Positions 16,105 to 25,642 of a stretch of 64,000 nt of DNA are shown piece after piece. The stretch spans positions 124,001-188,000 of the forward strand of contig JAHDQO010000013.1 in assembly GCA_018433765.1 (NCBI GenBank). Reading direction: 5' to 3'. The stretch is from Tissierellales bacterium. GTDB taxonomy: Bacteria > Bacillota > Clostridia > Tissierellales > Sedimentibacteraceae. The notes beneath the pieces were generated by a model. That model was not told the DNA's origin. It worked only from the letters and a program-made list of their open reading frames with translations, and did not search any database. The translations under genes were made by a program, and so were the position numbers. Each line of letters begins with the position of its first letter. Position 1 is the stretch's first letter.

Positions 16105-17333
16105 AAATATGGTTAATAAATCAGTATAATATGCCGCCTGAGTATGGGCATCTCAATAGGCATTTTAATTTTGGTAAGTATCTGAAACGCCTGGGTCATG
16201 AGCCAACTGTATTTGTAGGGAGTTTTTTGCATAATACTAGAATTCAGATGATAAAAGATGATTCAATAATTAAAAGATATGAGGATACAGATTATCCTTA
16301 CTATTTTGTGAAAACATGTGATTACTCTTCAAGCAAACTAAAAAGGATCTATGCGATGTATGAGTTCTATAAGAATCTATTTAAAGTAGTTAATTTATTT
16401 AAGAAACCAGATGTAATTCTTGGATCATCAGCTCATCCATTAGCTGCAATAGCAGCAATTAAGTTAAGTAAAAAATATGGATGCCAATCAATTGTAGAAG
16501 TTAGAGACTTATGGCCAGAGAGTTTTGTTGCGTATGGAATTATCAGTAAAAAAAATCCATTGCTTCGACTTTTGTATACAGGAGAGAAATGGATTTATAA
16601 AAATGCTGACAAACTTGTTTTCACTATGGAAGGTGGTAGGGACTACATAATAGAACAAGGGTGGGACAAAGATCATGACGGTCCAATAGATATTAGTAAA
16701 GTTCATCATATTAATAATGGCGTGGATTTAGAAGTATTTAATTACAATAAAGAACATTATCAGTTAGAGGATGAAGATTTAGATGATCCAGACACTTTTA
16801 AAGTTATTTATGCTGGATCAATTCGACTGGTTAATAAAGTTGATACAATTTTGGATGTTGCAAAATTAGTTAATGATAAAAGTATAAAATTTTTTATTTG
16901 GGGTATGGGAGATCAGCTGGATAGATTAAAAAAGCGAGTAAATGATGAGAAAATTACGAACGTATATTTTAAGGGATGGATAGATAAAAAGTATATTCCA
17001 TATATATTATCTAGAGCACAGTTGAATATTTCCATGGGCGACACTATAACATTATTCAGATATGGAATATCTCCTAATAAGATGTTTGATTATTTTGCAG
17101 CTGAAAAACCTTGTTTATGGACATTTAAATCAAATTATTCTTTAGTTGAAAAATATAATACTGGAATTGATATGATAGGTAAGTGTGCTGAAGAAATAGT
17201 AGAAAAAATAATGTATTTCAAAGAATTAAGTAAAGAAGACTATATAAATTTTTGTAAGAATTCTAAAAAGGCAGCGATGGATTATGATTTCGGAAATTTA
17301 ACGAACTTATTTATAAATATTATAAACAATTAA
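16101..17333 (+). CDS. Glycosyltransferase family 4 protein (WbuB-like)
   Basis: A 410-residue GT-B-fold enzyme. The N-terminal domain has NQYNMPPEYGHLNRHF and EVRDLWPES; the C-terminal nucleotide-binding domain has VIYAGSIRLVNKVD near residue 235 and the donor-binding stretch GISPNKMFDYFAAEKPCL near 325. The layout resembles the WbuB/L-fucosamine transferase branch that adds the second sugar to an undecaprenyl-linked primer. It shares the ATGA overlap with the initiating transferase, fitting sequential action. Donor sugar not predictable. Confidence 0.88.
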   Translation: MKIWLINQYNMPPEYGHLNRHFNFGKYLKRLGHEPTVFVGSFLHNTRIQMIKDDSIIKRYEDTDYPYYFVKTCDYSSSKLKRIYAMYEFYKNLFKVVNLFKKPDVILGSSAHPLAAIAAIKLSKKYGCQSIVEVRDLWPESFVAYGIISKKNPLLRLLYTGEKWIYKNADKLVFTMEGGRDYIIEQGWDKDHDGPIDISKVHHINNGVDLEVFNYNKEHYQLEDEDLDDPDTFKVIYAGSIRLVNKVDTILDVAKLVNDKSIKFFIWGMGDQLDRLKKRVNDEKITNVYFKGWIDKKYIPYILSRAQLNISMGDTITLFRYGISPNKMFDYFAAEKPCLWTFKSNYSLVEKYNTGIDMIGKCAEEIVEKIMYFKELSKEDYINFCKNSKKAAMDYDFGNLTNLFINIINN

Positions 17334-17376
17334 TTTTAGTGATGACTAATTTAATGATGAGAAAAGAGGTAAAGAA

Positions 17377-18690
17377 ATGAAACAAAATTTACTTAATAAA
17401 ATATCAAATAAAGAGATTATTGTAGGTGTAGTGGGACTAGGCTATGTTGGACTTCCGTTAGCGGTTGAAAAGGCAAAAGCAAGATTTAAGACAATAGGAT
17501 TTGATGTACAAGATAAAAAAGTAGAAATGGTTAACTGTGGAAAGAATTATATTGGGGATGTGGTTGACTCAGATTTATCTGTTCTTGTTGAAAAAGGCTT
17601 GTTGTCAGCTACTTCGGATTATTCATTTATTAAGGATGTAGATTTTATTGCAATTTGTGTACCTACGCCATTAGATAGTCATCAGCAACCGGATATATCT
17701 TATGTAGAAAAATCTGCTTCAGAGATTGCTAAATATTTAAAAAAAGAATCTATGGTAGTACTTGAGTCAACTACATATCCAGGAACCACTGAAGAAGTTT
17801 TAAAACCAATACTTGAAAAAGGTTCTAATCTTAAATGTGGAGTAGATTTTTATTTAGGATTCTCGCCAGAGAGAGTTGATCCAGGCAACCTAATTTACAA
17901 AACAAAAAATACACCAAAGGTAGTTGGTGCAATTGGTGAAGATGCTATGGAAGTTATTTCTGCAATGTACAAAGCAGTATTGGAGGGAGATGTTCATACA
18001 GTGTCTTCACCAGCTATTGCAGAAATGGAGAAGATACTAGAAAACACGTATAGAAATATAAATATAGGTTTAGTTAATGAGTTAGCTATTCTATGCAACA
18101 AAATGGGAATTAATATTTGGGAAGTAATTGATGCCGCAAAATCAAAACCCTATGGTTTTCAAGCTTTTTATCCAGGACCTGGTCTTGGTGGACATTGCAT
18201 TCCATTAGATCCTTATTACTTATCATGGAAAGCAAGAGAATATGGATTCCATACATCTATGATAGAATCTTCAATGATGGTAAATGATAGAATGCCAGAG
18301 TATTGTGCTGAAAGATCAAGTAAAATCCTAAATAAATTCAAAATGGCTATGAACGGATCAAAGATATTAATTCTTGGTGTTGCATATAAACAAGATATTG
18401 ATGATTATAGAGAGAGTCCTGCTATTTTAGTGATAGAAGAACTTGAAAAAGAGGGTGCAGATGTTATTTATTATGATCCGTTTGTCTCTGAATACCGTGA
18501 ACATGGTACTGTTAAAAAGGGTGAGCCTGAACTTACTGTAGAACTCATAGAAAATTCAGACCTAGTTATTATAACTACTGCTCACACAAATGTTGATTAT
18601 GATTTCGTTCAAAAACATGCTAAGGTAATCTTTGATACAAAAAATGCTATGAAGCATATCCAAGCGCGTGAAAATATTGAGGTGCTATAG
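17377..18690 (+). CDS. wbpA: UDP-N-acetylglucosamine 6-dehydrogenase (WbpA-type)
   Basis: A 437-residue nucleotide-sugar dehydrogenase. N-terminal Rossmann motif GVVGLGYVGLPLA at about residues 17-29; VPTPLD near 94; the catalytic Cys274 lies in GLGGHCIPLDPYYL; the C-terminal UDP-binding domain has GVAYKQDIDDYRESP. It oxidises C6 of a UDP-HexNAc with two NAD to the uronic acid. The WbpA assignment rests on sequence style and on homologues of WbpB (21166), WbpD (22245) and WbpE (22824) downstream, the route to UDP-2,3-diacetamido-2,3-dideoxy-glucuronate. UDP-glucose dehydrogenase is less likely. Confidence 0.85.
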   Translation: MKQNLLNKISNKEIIVGVVGLGYVGLPLAVEKAKARFKTIGFDVQDKKVEMVNCGKNYIGDVVDSDLSVLVEKGLLSATSDYSFIKDVDFIAICVPTPLDSHQQPDISYVEKSASEIAKYLKKESMVVLESTTYPGTTEEVLKPILEKGSNLKCGVDFYLGFSPERVDPGNLIYKTKNTPKVVGAIGEDAMEVISAMYKAVLEGDVHTVSSPAIAEMEKILENTYRNINIGLVNELAILCNKMGINIWEVIDAAKSKPYGFQAFYPGPGLGGHCIPLDPYYLSWKAREYGFHTSMIESSMMVNDRMPEYCAERSSKILNKFKMAMNGSKILILGVAYKQDIDDYRESPAILVIEELEKEGADVIYYDPFVSEYREHGTVKKGEPELTVELIENSDLVIITTAHTNVDYDFVQKHAKVIFDTKNAMKHIQARENIEVL

Positions 18691-19431
18691 ATGATGACAT
18701 CTAAGTTCACATATAGATATTTTGAAAAAATTATAGAAATTTTAGAACAAAAGGAGTATATGATTTCAAATTATCATAATTACGTCTTGTATCCGAAAGC
18801 ATGCATTATGAGACATGATGTTGATTATGATGTATCAAAAGCTTTGGAATTTGCTGAATTTGAGAGTAAATATAGAATTAACTCAACGTACTTCTTATTA
18901 CTATCAAGTGATTTTTATAACATTTTTTCACCGAAAATTCTTAAAAAAATAGATGAAATTATATCTTTAGGACATGAAATAGGGCTACACTTTGATGAAA
19001 CAAAGTATGATTTTCAACGAGATAAGGAGAGATTTAGGTGTTTTGTTGAAGAAGAATTGGCAATTATGAGCAAGGCAATAGGGAAAGAAATCAAATCTGT
19101 TTCAATGCATAGACCTTCAAGATTTAGTTTGGAAAATGACTTTGTTTTTAGCGAAGCTATCAATAGTTATTCAAAATTATTTTTTAAAGATTTTAAATAT
19201 GTATCAGATTCTCGTATGAACTGGAGAGAAGATATTATATCTGTAATTGAGAGTGGTGAGCATGACAAAATCCATTTATTGATACATCCTTTTTGGTACA
19301 GCAATTGTGAAGAGAATACAAGAGATAAAATTCTAAGCTATTTAAAAGACGGAAGTAAATTTAGGTATGAAATTATGAGTAAAAACTTTAGAGATATTGA
19401 TGAATTTGTGAAAAAGGAGGATATCATATGA
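18691..19431 (+). CDS. NodB-like polysaccharide deacetylase family protein
   Basis: A 246-residue protein with the carbohydrate esterase 4-like core: MRHDVDYDVSKALEFAEFE near residue 40 (the HDVD metal and base motif), STYFLLLSS, then GHEIGLHFDE near 94 (the second metal motif in variant form), and a late His in LLIHPFW. Members remove N-acetyl or related groups, but distant members in glycan clusters may act on other amides. It starts right after the wbpA stop and overlaps the next gene by 4 bases, so it is tightly coupled to the ATP-grasp and PHP genes. Confidence 0.8.
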   Translation: MMTSKFTYRYFEKIIEILEQKEYMISNYHNYVLYPKACIMRHDVDYDVSKALEFAEFESKYRINSTYFLLLSSDFYNIFSPKILKKIDEIISLGHEIGLHFDETKYDFQRDKERFRCFVEEELAIMSKAIGKEIKSVSMHRPSRFSLENDFVFSEAINSYSKLFFKDFKYVSDSRMNWREDIISVIESGEHDKIHLLIHPFWYSNCEENTRDKILSYLKDGSKFRYEIMSKNFRDIDEFVKKEDII

Positions 19432-20492
19432 AGGATTTAACAGTATTAATGACTGGAGCTGGAGCTCCAGGAGCTCCAGGTATAATTTCTTGTTATAAGA
19501 ACAATGGAGAAAGAACAATTAAAATTATTGGTGTAGATGTAAAGGAAAGAGTTCCAACAATACAGAAATTAGATTGCTTTGAACAGGTTCCACTAGCTAA
19601 TGATTCAAAATTTATTGACTCAGTATTAAACATAGCAAAGAAGTATAATGTTGATGTTATTCAACCTTTGGTAACAAAGGAACTTGAAGTTTTTGCTAAC
19701 AATATAGATTTATTTTTGGAAAATGGAATTAAAGTATGCGTATCACCAATAGATAATCTTAAGATTGCAAATGATAAGGGTAAACTAATTGATGAGTTAA
19801 AAAATGCAAATATCAAGATTCCTAATTATTATAAAATTACTGATCCATTAGAATTTAAAAATGTTGCAAAAGAGCTTAGTTATCCAGATAAACCTATATG
19901 CTTTAAGCCCACAAAAGCCAATGGCAGTAGAGGATTTAGAATAATTGATAATACAAAAGATAGGGTTAAGCTATTATTTAATGAAAAACCTAATTCTACA
20001 TATATAAAATTTGAAGAAGCTAATGATATTTTAACTTCTATGACTGATATTCCTGAACTATTAGTTATGGAATATTTACCAGGTGATGAGTATAGTGTTG
20101 ATTTACTTATTAATCATGGAGAGGTAAAATATTGTATGCCACGCATAAGATTAGAAATGAATGCAGGAATCAGCACAAATTGTACTGTTGTAAATAATGA
20201 AGAAGTAATTAGATATTGTACAGAAGTTGCTGAACATTTAAAATTACATGGTAATATCGGTATTCAAGTTAGATATTCTTTAGATAATAAAGTGAAGATA
20301 TTAGAAATAAATCCTCGTGTTCAAGGTAGCATAGTTGCTTGTGCTGCTGCTGGAGTAAATTTACCATATTTGGGATTGAAATTAGCATTAGGTGAAGAAA
20401 TTCCTGAAGTTAGTATTAACTGGAATGTTGAAATGTTTAGATTTTGGGATGAGGTGTATTTTGATGATTCAGGATCTTCATTTACATTCTAA
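19428..20492 (+). CDS. ATP-grasp ligase (carbamoyl-phosphate-synthase-like)
   Basis: A 354-residue protein. The N-terminus has a pre-ATP-grasp Rossmann-like fold (MTGAGAPGAPGIISCY). The ATP-grasp core has CFKPTKANGSRGFRII near residues 160-175, LLVMEYLPGDEYSVDLL near 205 and the metal-binding ILEINPRVQGS near 290. These ligases activate a carboxylate with ATP and join it to an amine. In this cluster an amino acid or other amine could be linked to a uronic acid sugar (inference). The gene overlaps the PHP gene by 29 bases. Confidence 0.85.
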   Translation: MKDLTVLMTGAGAPGAPGIISCYKNNGERTIKIIGVDVKERVPTIQKLDCFEQVPLANDSKFIDSVLNIAKKYNVDVIQPLVTKELEVFANNIDLFLENGIKVCVSPIDNLKIANDKGKLIDELKNANIKIPNYYKITDPLEFKNVAKELSYPDKPICFKPTKANGSRGFRIIDNTKDRVKLLFNEKPNSTYIKFEEANDILTSMTDIPELLVMEYLPGDEYSVDLLINHGEVKYCMPRIRLEMNAGISTNCTVVNNEEVIRYCTEVAEHLKLHGNIGIQVRYSLDNKVKILEINPRVQGSIVACAAAGVNLPYLGLKLALGEEIPEVSINWNVEMFRFWDEVYFDDSGSSFTF

Positions 20493-21153
20493 TTATTCAG
20501 ATGGAGAAAATTCTCTGAGAGAAATGATAGAAACAGGTATAAATCTTGGTATAGAAGAGTTAGGTTTTACAGACCATGTTTGGAAGTCATCTGATTGGAC
20601 AGACCAATATATTGAAGAGTTAGAAGCTCTAAAAGAAGAGTATACATCAAAAATTAAAATATTTACTGGAGTAGAGGCAAAATTAATAGATTTAAATGGT
20701 GAATTAGATATAGATTGTAACTTGTACGATAAAGATATTCGTATCGTAGCTGCTATTCATAGAATTCCAAAAGGAAATAGAGAATATATCAGACAAAGTG
20801 AGATTGAAAATTCTTTGGAGTTAAGTAAAAGATATTGGTTTAAAGGGTTTAAATCTCTTGTGTTAAACGATAAGATTGATTGTATAGCACATCCGTTTTC
20901 ATTGTTTGAAGCAATGGGAATATCAAATAAAGATGATTTATGGTGGCAAGAGATTTCGACAATTATTGATAGTATGCCATTTAAGATTGAATATAATGTA
21001 AAGTATAACAACGAACTAGTACCTTACTGGATCTGGGAAAAATATGCGGAGAAGATTGTCTTAGGATCTGATAGTCATTCTGTTGTAGATTTAAGAAATC
21101 GATATAAAGAATTATTAGAAATAGGAATAAAAATAAACAGCTTCAAATTATAG
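20464..21153 (+). CDS. PHP-domain phosphoesterase/hydrolase
   Basis: A 229-residue PHP protein: DLHLHSNYSDG at residues 4-14, GFTDHVW near 38, a Glu in GVEAKL, AAIHR near 97, CIAHPFS near 140 and LGSDSH near 200, a full set of metal ligands. ATG 20464 follows GAGGTG and lies inside the end of the ATP-grasp gene; an earlier in-frame start (20392) has no ribosome site. It is probably a phosphatase or amidohydrolase working on the product of the coupled ATP-grasp and NodB-like enzymes. Substrate unknown. Confidence 0.82.
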   Translation: MIQDLHLHSNYSDGENSLREMIETGINLGIEELGFTDHVWKSSDWTDQYIEELEALKEEYTSKIKIFTGVEAKLIDLNGELDIDCNLYDKDIRIVAAIHRIPKGNREYIRQSEIENSLELSKRYWFKGFKSLVLNDKIDCIAHPFSLFEAMGISNKDDLWWQEISTIIDSMPFKIEYNVKYNNELVPYWIWEKYAEKIVLGSDSHSVVDLRNRYKELLEIGIKINSFKL

Positions 21154-21165
21154 GAGGGACTAATA

Positions 21166-22248
21166 ATGAGCTTAAAATATGCGATTATAGGTTGTGGAAG
21201 AATTTCTCCAAATCATATGGCAGCTGCACTTGATAATAAGCTACATATTGTGGCGTTATGTGATATTGAAGAAGTTAAGATGGATTCTACTATTGAAAAA
21301 TTTAATCTACCACTTGATATAAAGAAATATGTTGATTATAAAGAAATGTTAGAAAATGAAAATCCAGAACTTGTTGCAATCTGTACTGAAAGTGGTAAAC
21401 ATGGTCAAATAGCTCTGGATTGTATAGATGTTGGAACCAATCTTATTATTGAAAAACCGATAGCTCTTTCTTTGGAAGAAGCCGATATGATAATTGAAAA
21501 AGCTAATAAGAAGAACATAAAGGTTAGTGCATGTCATCAGAATAGATTCAATAAATCTGTACAAAAGATTAGAGAAGCAGTCGAAGCTAATCGATTTGGG
21601 AGACTGATGCATGGTACAGCCCACATCAGATGGAATAGAGGAGAAGATTACTATAAGCAGGCTTCTTGGAGAGGAACATGGGAGCAAGACGGTGGTGCGC
21701 TTATGAATCAGTGCATCCATAACATTGATCTATTAAGATGGATGATGGGTGATGGAATCACTGAAGTTGTAGGGATGACAGATAATCTAATCCATGGTTT
21801 TATAGATGCTGAAGATTTAGGTATGGCATTAATAAAGTTTGCTAATGGAAGCTACGGAATTATTGAGGGTACTACAAATATTTATCCTAAGAATCTTGAA
21901 GAAACTTTATATATCTTTGGTGAAAAAGGAACGGTTAAAGCTGGTGGTAAGTCTGTTAATCTAATCGAAGAATGGCAGTTTGAAGATAATTTAGACAATT
22001 CAGAAGAAGTAAAAGAGAAATATCATGAGAACCCACCGAATGTATATGGATTTGGTCATAATCCACTCTATACAGATGTAATTGATGCAATTATAAATGA
22101 TAGAGACCCTTATGTAACAGCAGTTGATGGTAGAAATGCACTTGAGCTAGTCCTTGCTATTTACAAATCAGCAGCTGAAGGAAAGAGTGTCAAACTCCCA
22201 TTTGATAAGTGTAGTACATTAGATTTTAAAGGAAGGTTTAATAGATGA
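21166..22248 (+). CDS. wbpB: Gfo/Idh/MocA oxidoreductase, WbpB-type
   Basis: A 360-residue NAD-dependent oxidoreductase with N-terminal IIGCGRISPNHMAA (residues 6-19), EKPIALS near 95 with the conserved Lys, and SACHQNRFN. WbpB oxidises C3 of UDP-GlcNAcA to the 3-keto sugar, which WbpE then aminates. Here it is followed directly by the acetyltransferase (4-base overlap) and then the aminotransferase, so the pathway assignment is firm at pathway level. Confidence 0.85.
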   Translation: MSLKYAIIGCGRISPNHMAAALDNKLHIVALCDIEEVKMDSTIEKFNLPLDIKKYVDYKEMLENENPELVAICTESGKHGQIALDCIDVGTNLIIEKPIALSLEEADMIIEKANKKNIKVSACHQNRFNKSVQKIREAVEANRFGRLMHGTAHIRWNRGEDYYKQASWRGTWEQDGGALMNQCIHNIDLLRWMMGDGITEVVGMTDNLIHGFIDAEDLGMALIKFANGSYGIIEGTTNIYPKNLEETLYIFGEKGTVKAGGKSVNLIEEWQFEDNLDNSEEVKEKYHENPPNVYGFGHNPLYTDVIDAIINDRDPYVTAVDGRNALELVLAIYKSAAEGKSVKLPFDKCSTLDFKGRFNR

Positions 22249-22805
22249 GCTATTTCGTTCATGAGAGCAGTTATATAGATGAAAATGTAACAATAGGTGA
22301 AGATACAAAAATATGGCATTTCTGTCATGTGCATAAAGGTGCTCAGATTGGTGAGAAATGTTCTTTAGGACAGAATGTCAATGTGTCAAACAACGTGAAA
22401 ATTGGTAATGGTGTTAAGATTCAAAACAATGTATCTGTTTATGAAGGTGTTGAACTTGAAGATTACGTATTTTGCGGCCCTTCAATGGTTTTTACTAATG
22501 ATCTGACACCGAGAAGTAAATATCCCAAAGGCTCTGTTAGGTATAAGAAAACTATAGTAAAATACGGAGCATCTATAGGTGCAAATGCAACTATTGTATG
22601 TGGTAATACTATTGGTGAATGGGCTATGATTGCTTCAGGGGCGGTAGTTACAAAAGATGTTCCTGCTTATGCGCTTATGGCTGGAGTTCCAGCTAAACAA
22701 ATTGGATGGGTATGCGAGTGTGGAGTTCCGTTCAAAGAAAATTTCAAGTGCAGTAAATGCGGTAGGGAGTACACATTAGAAAATAATAAATTAAATGAAA
22801 ACTAA
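22245..22805 (+). CDS. wbpD: WbpD-type UDP-3-amino-sugar N-acetyltransferase
   Basis: A 186-residue left-handed beta-helix acetyltransferase: repeated hexapeptides from VTIGEDTKIWHFCHVHKGAQ, NNVKIGNGVKIQNNVSV, and ASIGANATIVCGNTIGEWAM. Acetyl-CoA-dependent 3-N-acetylation of UDP-2-acetamido-3-amino-glucuronate is expected. The C-terminal tail carries CECG..CSKCG, a small zinc-ribbon-like four-Cys motif, an extra on the basic fold. It overlaps wbpB by 4 bases. Confidence 0.85.
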   Translation: MSYFVHESSYIDENVTIGEDTKIWHFCHVHKGAQIGEKCSLGQNVNVSNNVKIGNGVKIQNNVSVYEGVELEDYVFCGPSMVFTNDLTPRSKYPKGSVRYKKTIVKYGASIGANATIVCGNTIGEWAMIASGAVVTKDVPAYALMAGVPAKQIGWVCECGVPFKENFKCSKCGREYTLENNKLNEN

Positions 22806-22823
22806 TTAAAGGGAGCATTTGAT

Positions 22824-23951
22824 ATGAAATTTAGAGACTTAAAGGCTCAATATAATAAATATAAGTATGAAATTGATTCGGCGATACGAGGAGTTATAAA
22901 TAGTAGTAGATTTATTGGTGGAGAAGAAGTGAATGTGTTAGAAAAAAGACTGGCTGAGTATGTAGGCGTTAAAAATTGTATTACCTGTGCAAATGGTACT
23001 GATGCAATGACTCTTCTTATGATGGCTTGGGATATAAATGAAGGGGATGCAGTTTTTGTTCCGGATTTTACATTCTTTTCAACAGGAGAAATTGTGTCAT
23101 TTAGAGGCGCTACACCTGTTTTTATTGATATAGATAGAGATACATTTAACATTGACACGGTTAAACTTGAAAAAGCAATAAACAAAGTGTTGGAGGAAGG
23201 CAAGCTAACTCCAAAGGTTATTATTCCAGTAGATTTATTCGGGTTACCTGCTGATTATTTAAAAATTGAGAAAATATCGAAGAAGTATAATTTGAGAGTA
23301 TTGGAAGACGCAGCTCAAGGCTTTGGTGGAAGCATTAATGGGAAAAAAGCTTGCAGTTTTGGTGATGCTGCAACAACTTCATTTTTCCCTGCAAAACCCT
23401 TAGGATGCTATGGTGATGGTGGAGCGATATTTACAGATGATGACAGTTTAGTGCAGCTTATTAAATCTTTAAAAGTTCACGGCAAAGGCGATAATAAATA
23501 TGATAATGTGAGGATTGGTGTAAATTCAAGACTTGATACAATTCAAGCTGCTGTTTTAAATGTAAAAATGACTGCATTCATGGATCATGAATTAGAGGAT
23601 GTGAACAGAGTATTCAAGTTATACAATGAAAAGCTTGAAGGTGTTGTTGAAACACCTGTTATCCCAGATGGATTTGTATCTAGTTTTGCTCAATACACAA
23701 TTAAGCTTAGGAGTAAAGAAGAACGGGATTTACTTCAAGTTAAGCTTAAAAGACAGGGAATTCCTAGTATGATTTATTATGTTAAGCCAATGCATAAGCA
23801 AGATGCATTTTCTGAGTTAAGCTTTAATGAGGGTGATTTTAAAGTAACAAATGAATTGTGTAAGACTGTATTATCACTCCCAATGCATCCATATTTGGGT
23901 GAAGAGGATATAGATTTAGTGTGTGAAGTGATTAAAGCATATTTGGTGTAA
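22824..23951 (+). CDS. wbpE: DegT/DnrJ/EryC1/StrS aminotransferase, WbpE-type
   Basis: A 375-residue PLP enzyme. NGTDAMTL near residue 58, EDAAQGFGG near 163, and the PLP Lys about residue 191 in FFPAKPLGCYGDGGA. WbpE transfers an amino group (usually from glutamate) to C3 of the 3-keto uronate made by WbpB. With wbpA, wbpB and wbpD it completes synthesis of UDP-GlcNAc3NAcA. No WbpI-type epimerase is visible in the window, so the gluco product is expected. Confidence 0.87.
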   Translation: MKFRDLKAQYNKYKYEIDSAIRGVINSSRFIGGEEVNVLEKRLAEYVGVKNCITCANGTDAMTLLMMAWDINEGDAVFVPDFTFFSTGEIVSFRGATPVFIDIDRDTFNIDTVKLEKAINKVLEEGKLTPKVIIPVDLFGLPADYLKIEKISKKYNLRVLEDAAQGFGGSINGKKACSFGDAATTSFFPAKPLGCYGDGGAIFTDDDSLVQLIKSLKVHGKGDNKYDNVRIGVNSRLDTIQAAVLNVKMTAFMDHELEDVNRVFKLYNEKLEGVVETPVIPDGFVSSFAQYTIKLRSKEERDLLQVKLKRQGIPSMIYYVKPMHKQDAFSELSFNEGDFKVTNELCKTVLSLPMHPYLGEEDIDLVCEVIKAYLV

Positions 23952-24169
23952 GTTAGAATTGATAGTAATTGGAAGGATAGTTAGATATAAAAGTTAATTA
24001 AGCTATTGATGAAAGCGACTATAGTAATGTAAAGTTATATGAAAACATAACAAGTTTAAAACATTTTTACATAATATAAAACTTCAGTTAGTAATAAATG
24101 TTAAGATGACTGATAATATTTAAGAATTTTTAATGTTAATATAATAAATTTGTATGGAGTGAAATAATT

Positions 24170-25282
24170 TTGAAAATATTGTTTTTAGCTAATGCAGCAA
24201 GCATACATACAGTACGATGGGTAAATTCTTTATCTAAAAAAGGGCATAAAGTGCATTTAGTATACAAGAGAGATGATAGCCCAGAGGATAATGAAATATG
24301 TGATGAAGTTACATTACACTCTTTGAAGCATTCAGGAACTAAAGCATATTTTACTAGTGCATATGAATTAAATAAATTATTTAAAAAAATAAAACCAGAT
24401 ATTGTAAATGTTCATTATGCTAGTGGATATGGAACACTAGCAAGATTGGCTAAAATTAGACCTATTGTACTCTCTGTATGGGGAAGCGATGTATACGATT
24501 TTCCACACCAAGGTAGACTGAAAATGAAACTGATTAGAAAAAACTTATTATTTGCTAATCAAATAGCTTCAACTAGCAATTGTATGGCAGAGGTAACTAG
24601 AAAGCTTATGTATCCTATAAATGTGAATATAGCGATTACCCCATTTGGAGTAGATATAAATAAATTTTCGAGAAAAAATTGTAATAACAATTATAAAAAC
24701 ATAGTAATAGGTAATATCAAAACTTTATCATCAAAGTATGGCATTTCTGATTTGATAAAAGCCATTAAAATTTTAAAAGATGATTTAGTAAATGAAAATA
24801 AAAAAAATATATCAGATAAGATTAAAGTATTAATCTATGGAGATGGTGACCAAAAAGTTGACCTTATTAATCTTACTAAAGATTTGAATCTAAATGATAC
24901 TATAAGTTTTATGGGAAAGATACCGAATAGTCAAGTTCCAAAGGCGTTAGAAAAATTCGACATATTTTGTGCAACAAGTGTTTTAAATAGTGAGAGTTTC
25001 GGTGTAGCTGTCGTAGAGGCAATGTCAGTAGGAATACCAGTTGTTGCTACAGATGTAGATGGTTTTAAAGAAGTAGTAAATGATAATGTAACAGGGTTTA
25101 TTGTACAAAAGAAAAATCCTCTGAAAATAGCTAACGGTTTAAAAAAACTGGTATTAGATGAAAAATTAAGAGAGGACATGGGGCTAAAAAGTAGGAAAAG
25201 AGTACTAGAACTATATGATTGGAGCAAAAATGTTGATGCTATGGAATCATTGTATAATTATTGTATAGATTCAAGGAAATGA
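24170..25282 (+). CDS. Glycosyltransferase family 4 protein
   Basis: A 370-residue GT-B enzyme starting with TTG behind TGGAGTGA. N-terminal domain: ILFLANAASIHTVRWVNSL and a VWGSDVYDF acceptor-side motif near residue 103. C-terminal domain: IVIGNIKTLSSKYGI near 180 and the retaining E-x7-E motif in SESFGVAVVEAMSVG near 278. It adds one sugar of the repeat unit on the cytoplasmic face. Separated from wbpE by 218 bases without a visible gene. Confidence 0.88.
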   Translation: MKILFLANAASIHTVRWVNSLSKKGHKVHLVYKRDDSPEDNEICDEVTLHSLKHSGTKAYFTSAYELNKLFKKIKPDIVNVHYASGYGTLARLAKIRPIVLSVWGSDVYDFPHQGRLKMKLIRKNLLFANQIASTSNCMAEVTRKLMYPINVNIAITPFGVDINKFSRKNCNNNYKNIVIGNIKTLSSKYGISDLIKAIKILKDDLVNENKKNISDKIKVLIYGDGDQKVDLINLTKDLNLNDTISFMGKIPNSQVPKALEKFDIFCATSVLNSESFGVAVVEAMSVGIPVVATDVDGFKEVVNDNVTGFIVQKKNPLKIANGLKKLVLDEKLREDMGLKSRKRVLELYDWSKNVDAMESLYNYCIDSRK

Positions 25283-25542
25283 TTTAAGTGATTGTATTTA
25301 AAATACAAAATAATTTTTTATTTATATATACAATAGAACTAAATCAGTTGTAACATAGTAGTGAAGCTTTAAATTACATATAGTAATAAAGAAAATCAAT
25401 ATTATAAATAAGGTAACAATTGTAAATATAAAGATATCAGAATTGACTAAAGTGTCTATTTGATGGATTTTTCTTTACAAACTATTTATAAGATTAATCA
25501 GTTAACGGTTCAGTATATTTATATATATTTTTTTAGATATCA

Positions 25543-25572
25543 AAGACATCCTGTAAATGTCTTAAGTTTTTT
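25543..25572 (+). terminator. Hairpin with T run inside the glycan operon
   Basis: AAGACAT (25543-25549) pairs with ATGTCTT (25557-25563), followed by AAGTTTTTT. It lies in the 360-base gap 25283-25642. In a LoaP-controlled operon such an internal terminator would be a read-through target. The gap holds no gene. Confidence 0.55.
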
Positions 25573-25583
25573 AAGACATTTAA

Positions 25584-25612
25584 TTGATAATAATTGTTTG
25601 AATATGTAATAT
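25584..25612 (+). promoter_or_regulatory. Candidate internal promoter
   Basis: TTGATA (25584-25589), a 17-base spacer and TAATAT (25607-25612), 30 bases before the Wzy-like start. The AT-rich context makes chance matches common. Confidence 0.35.
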
Positions 25613-25642
25613 TAGTATAAATAAAAGTGGTGGGAGTAAAAA

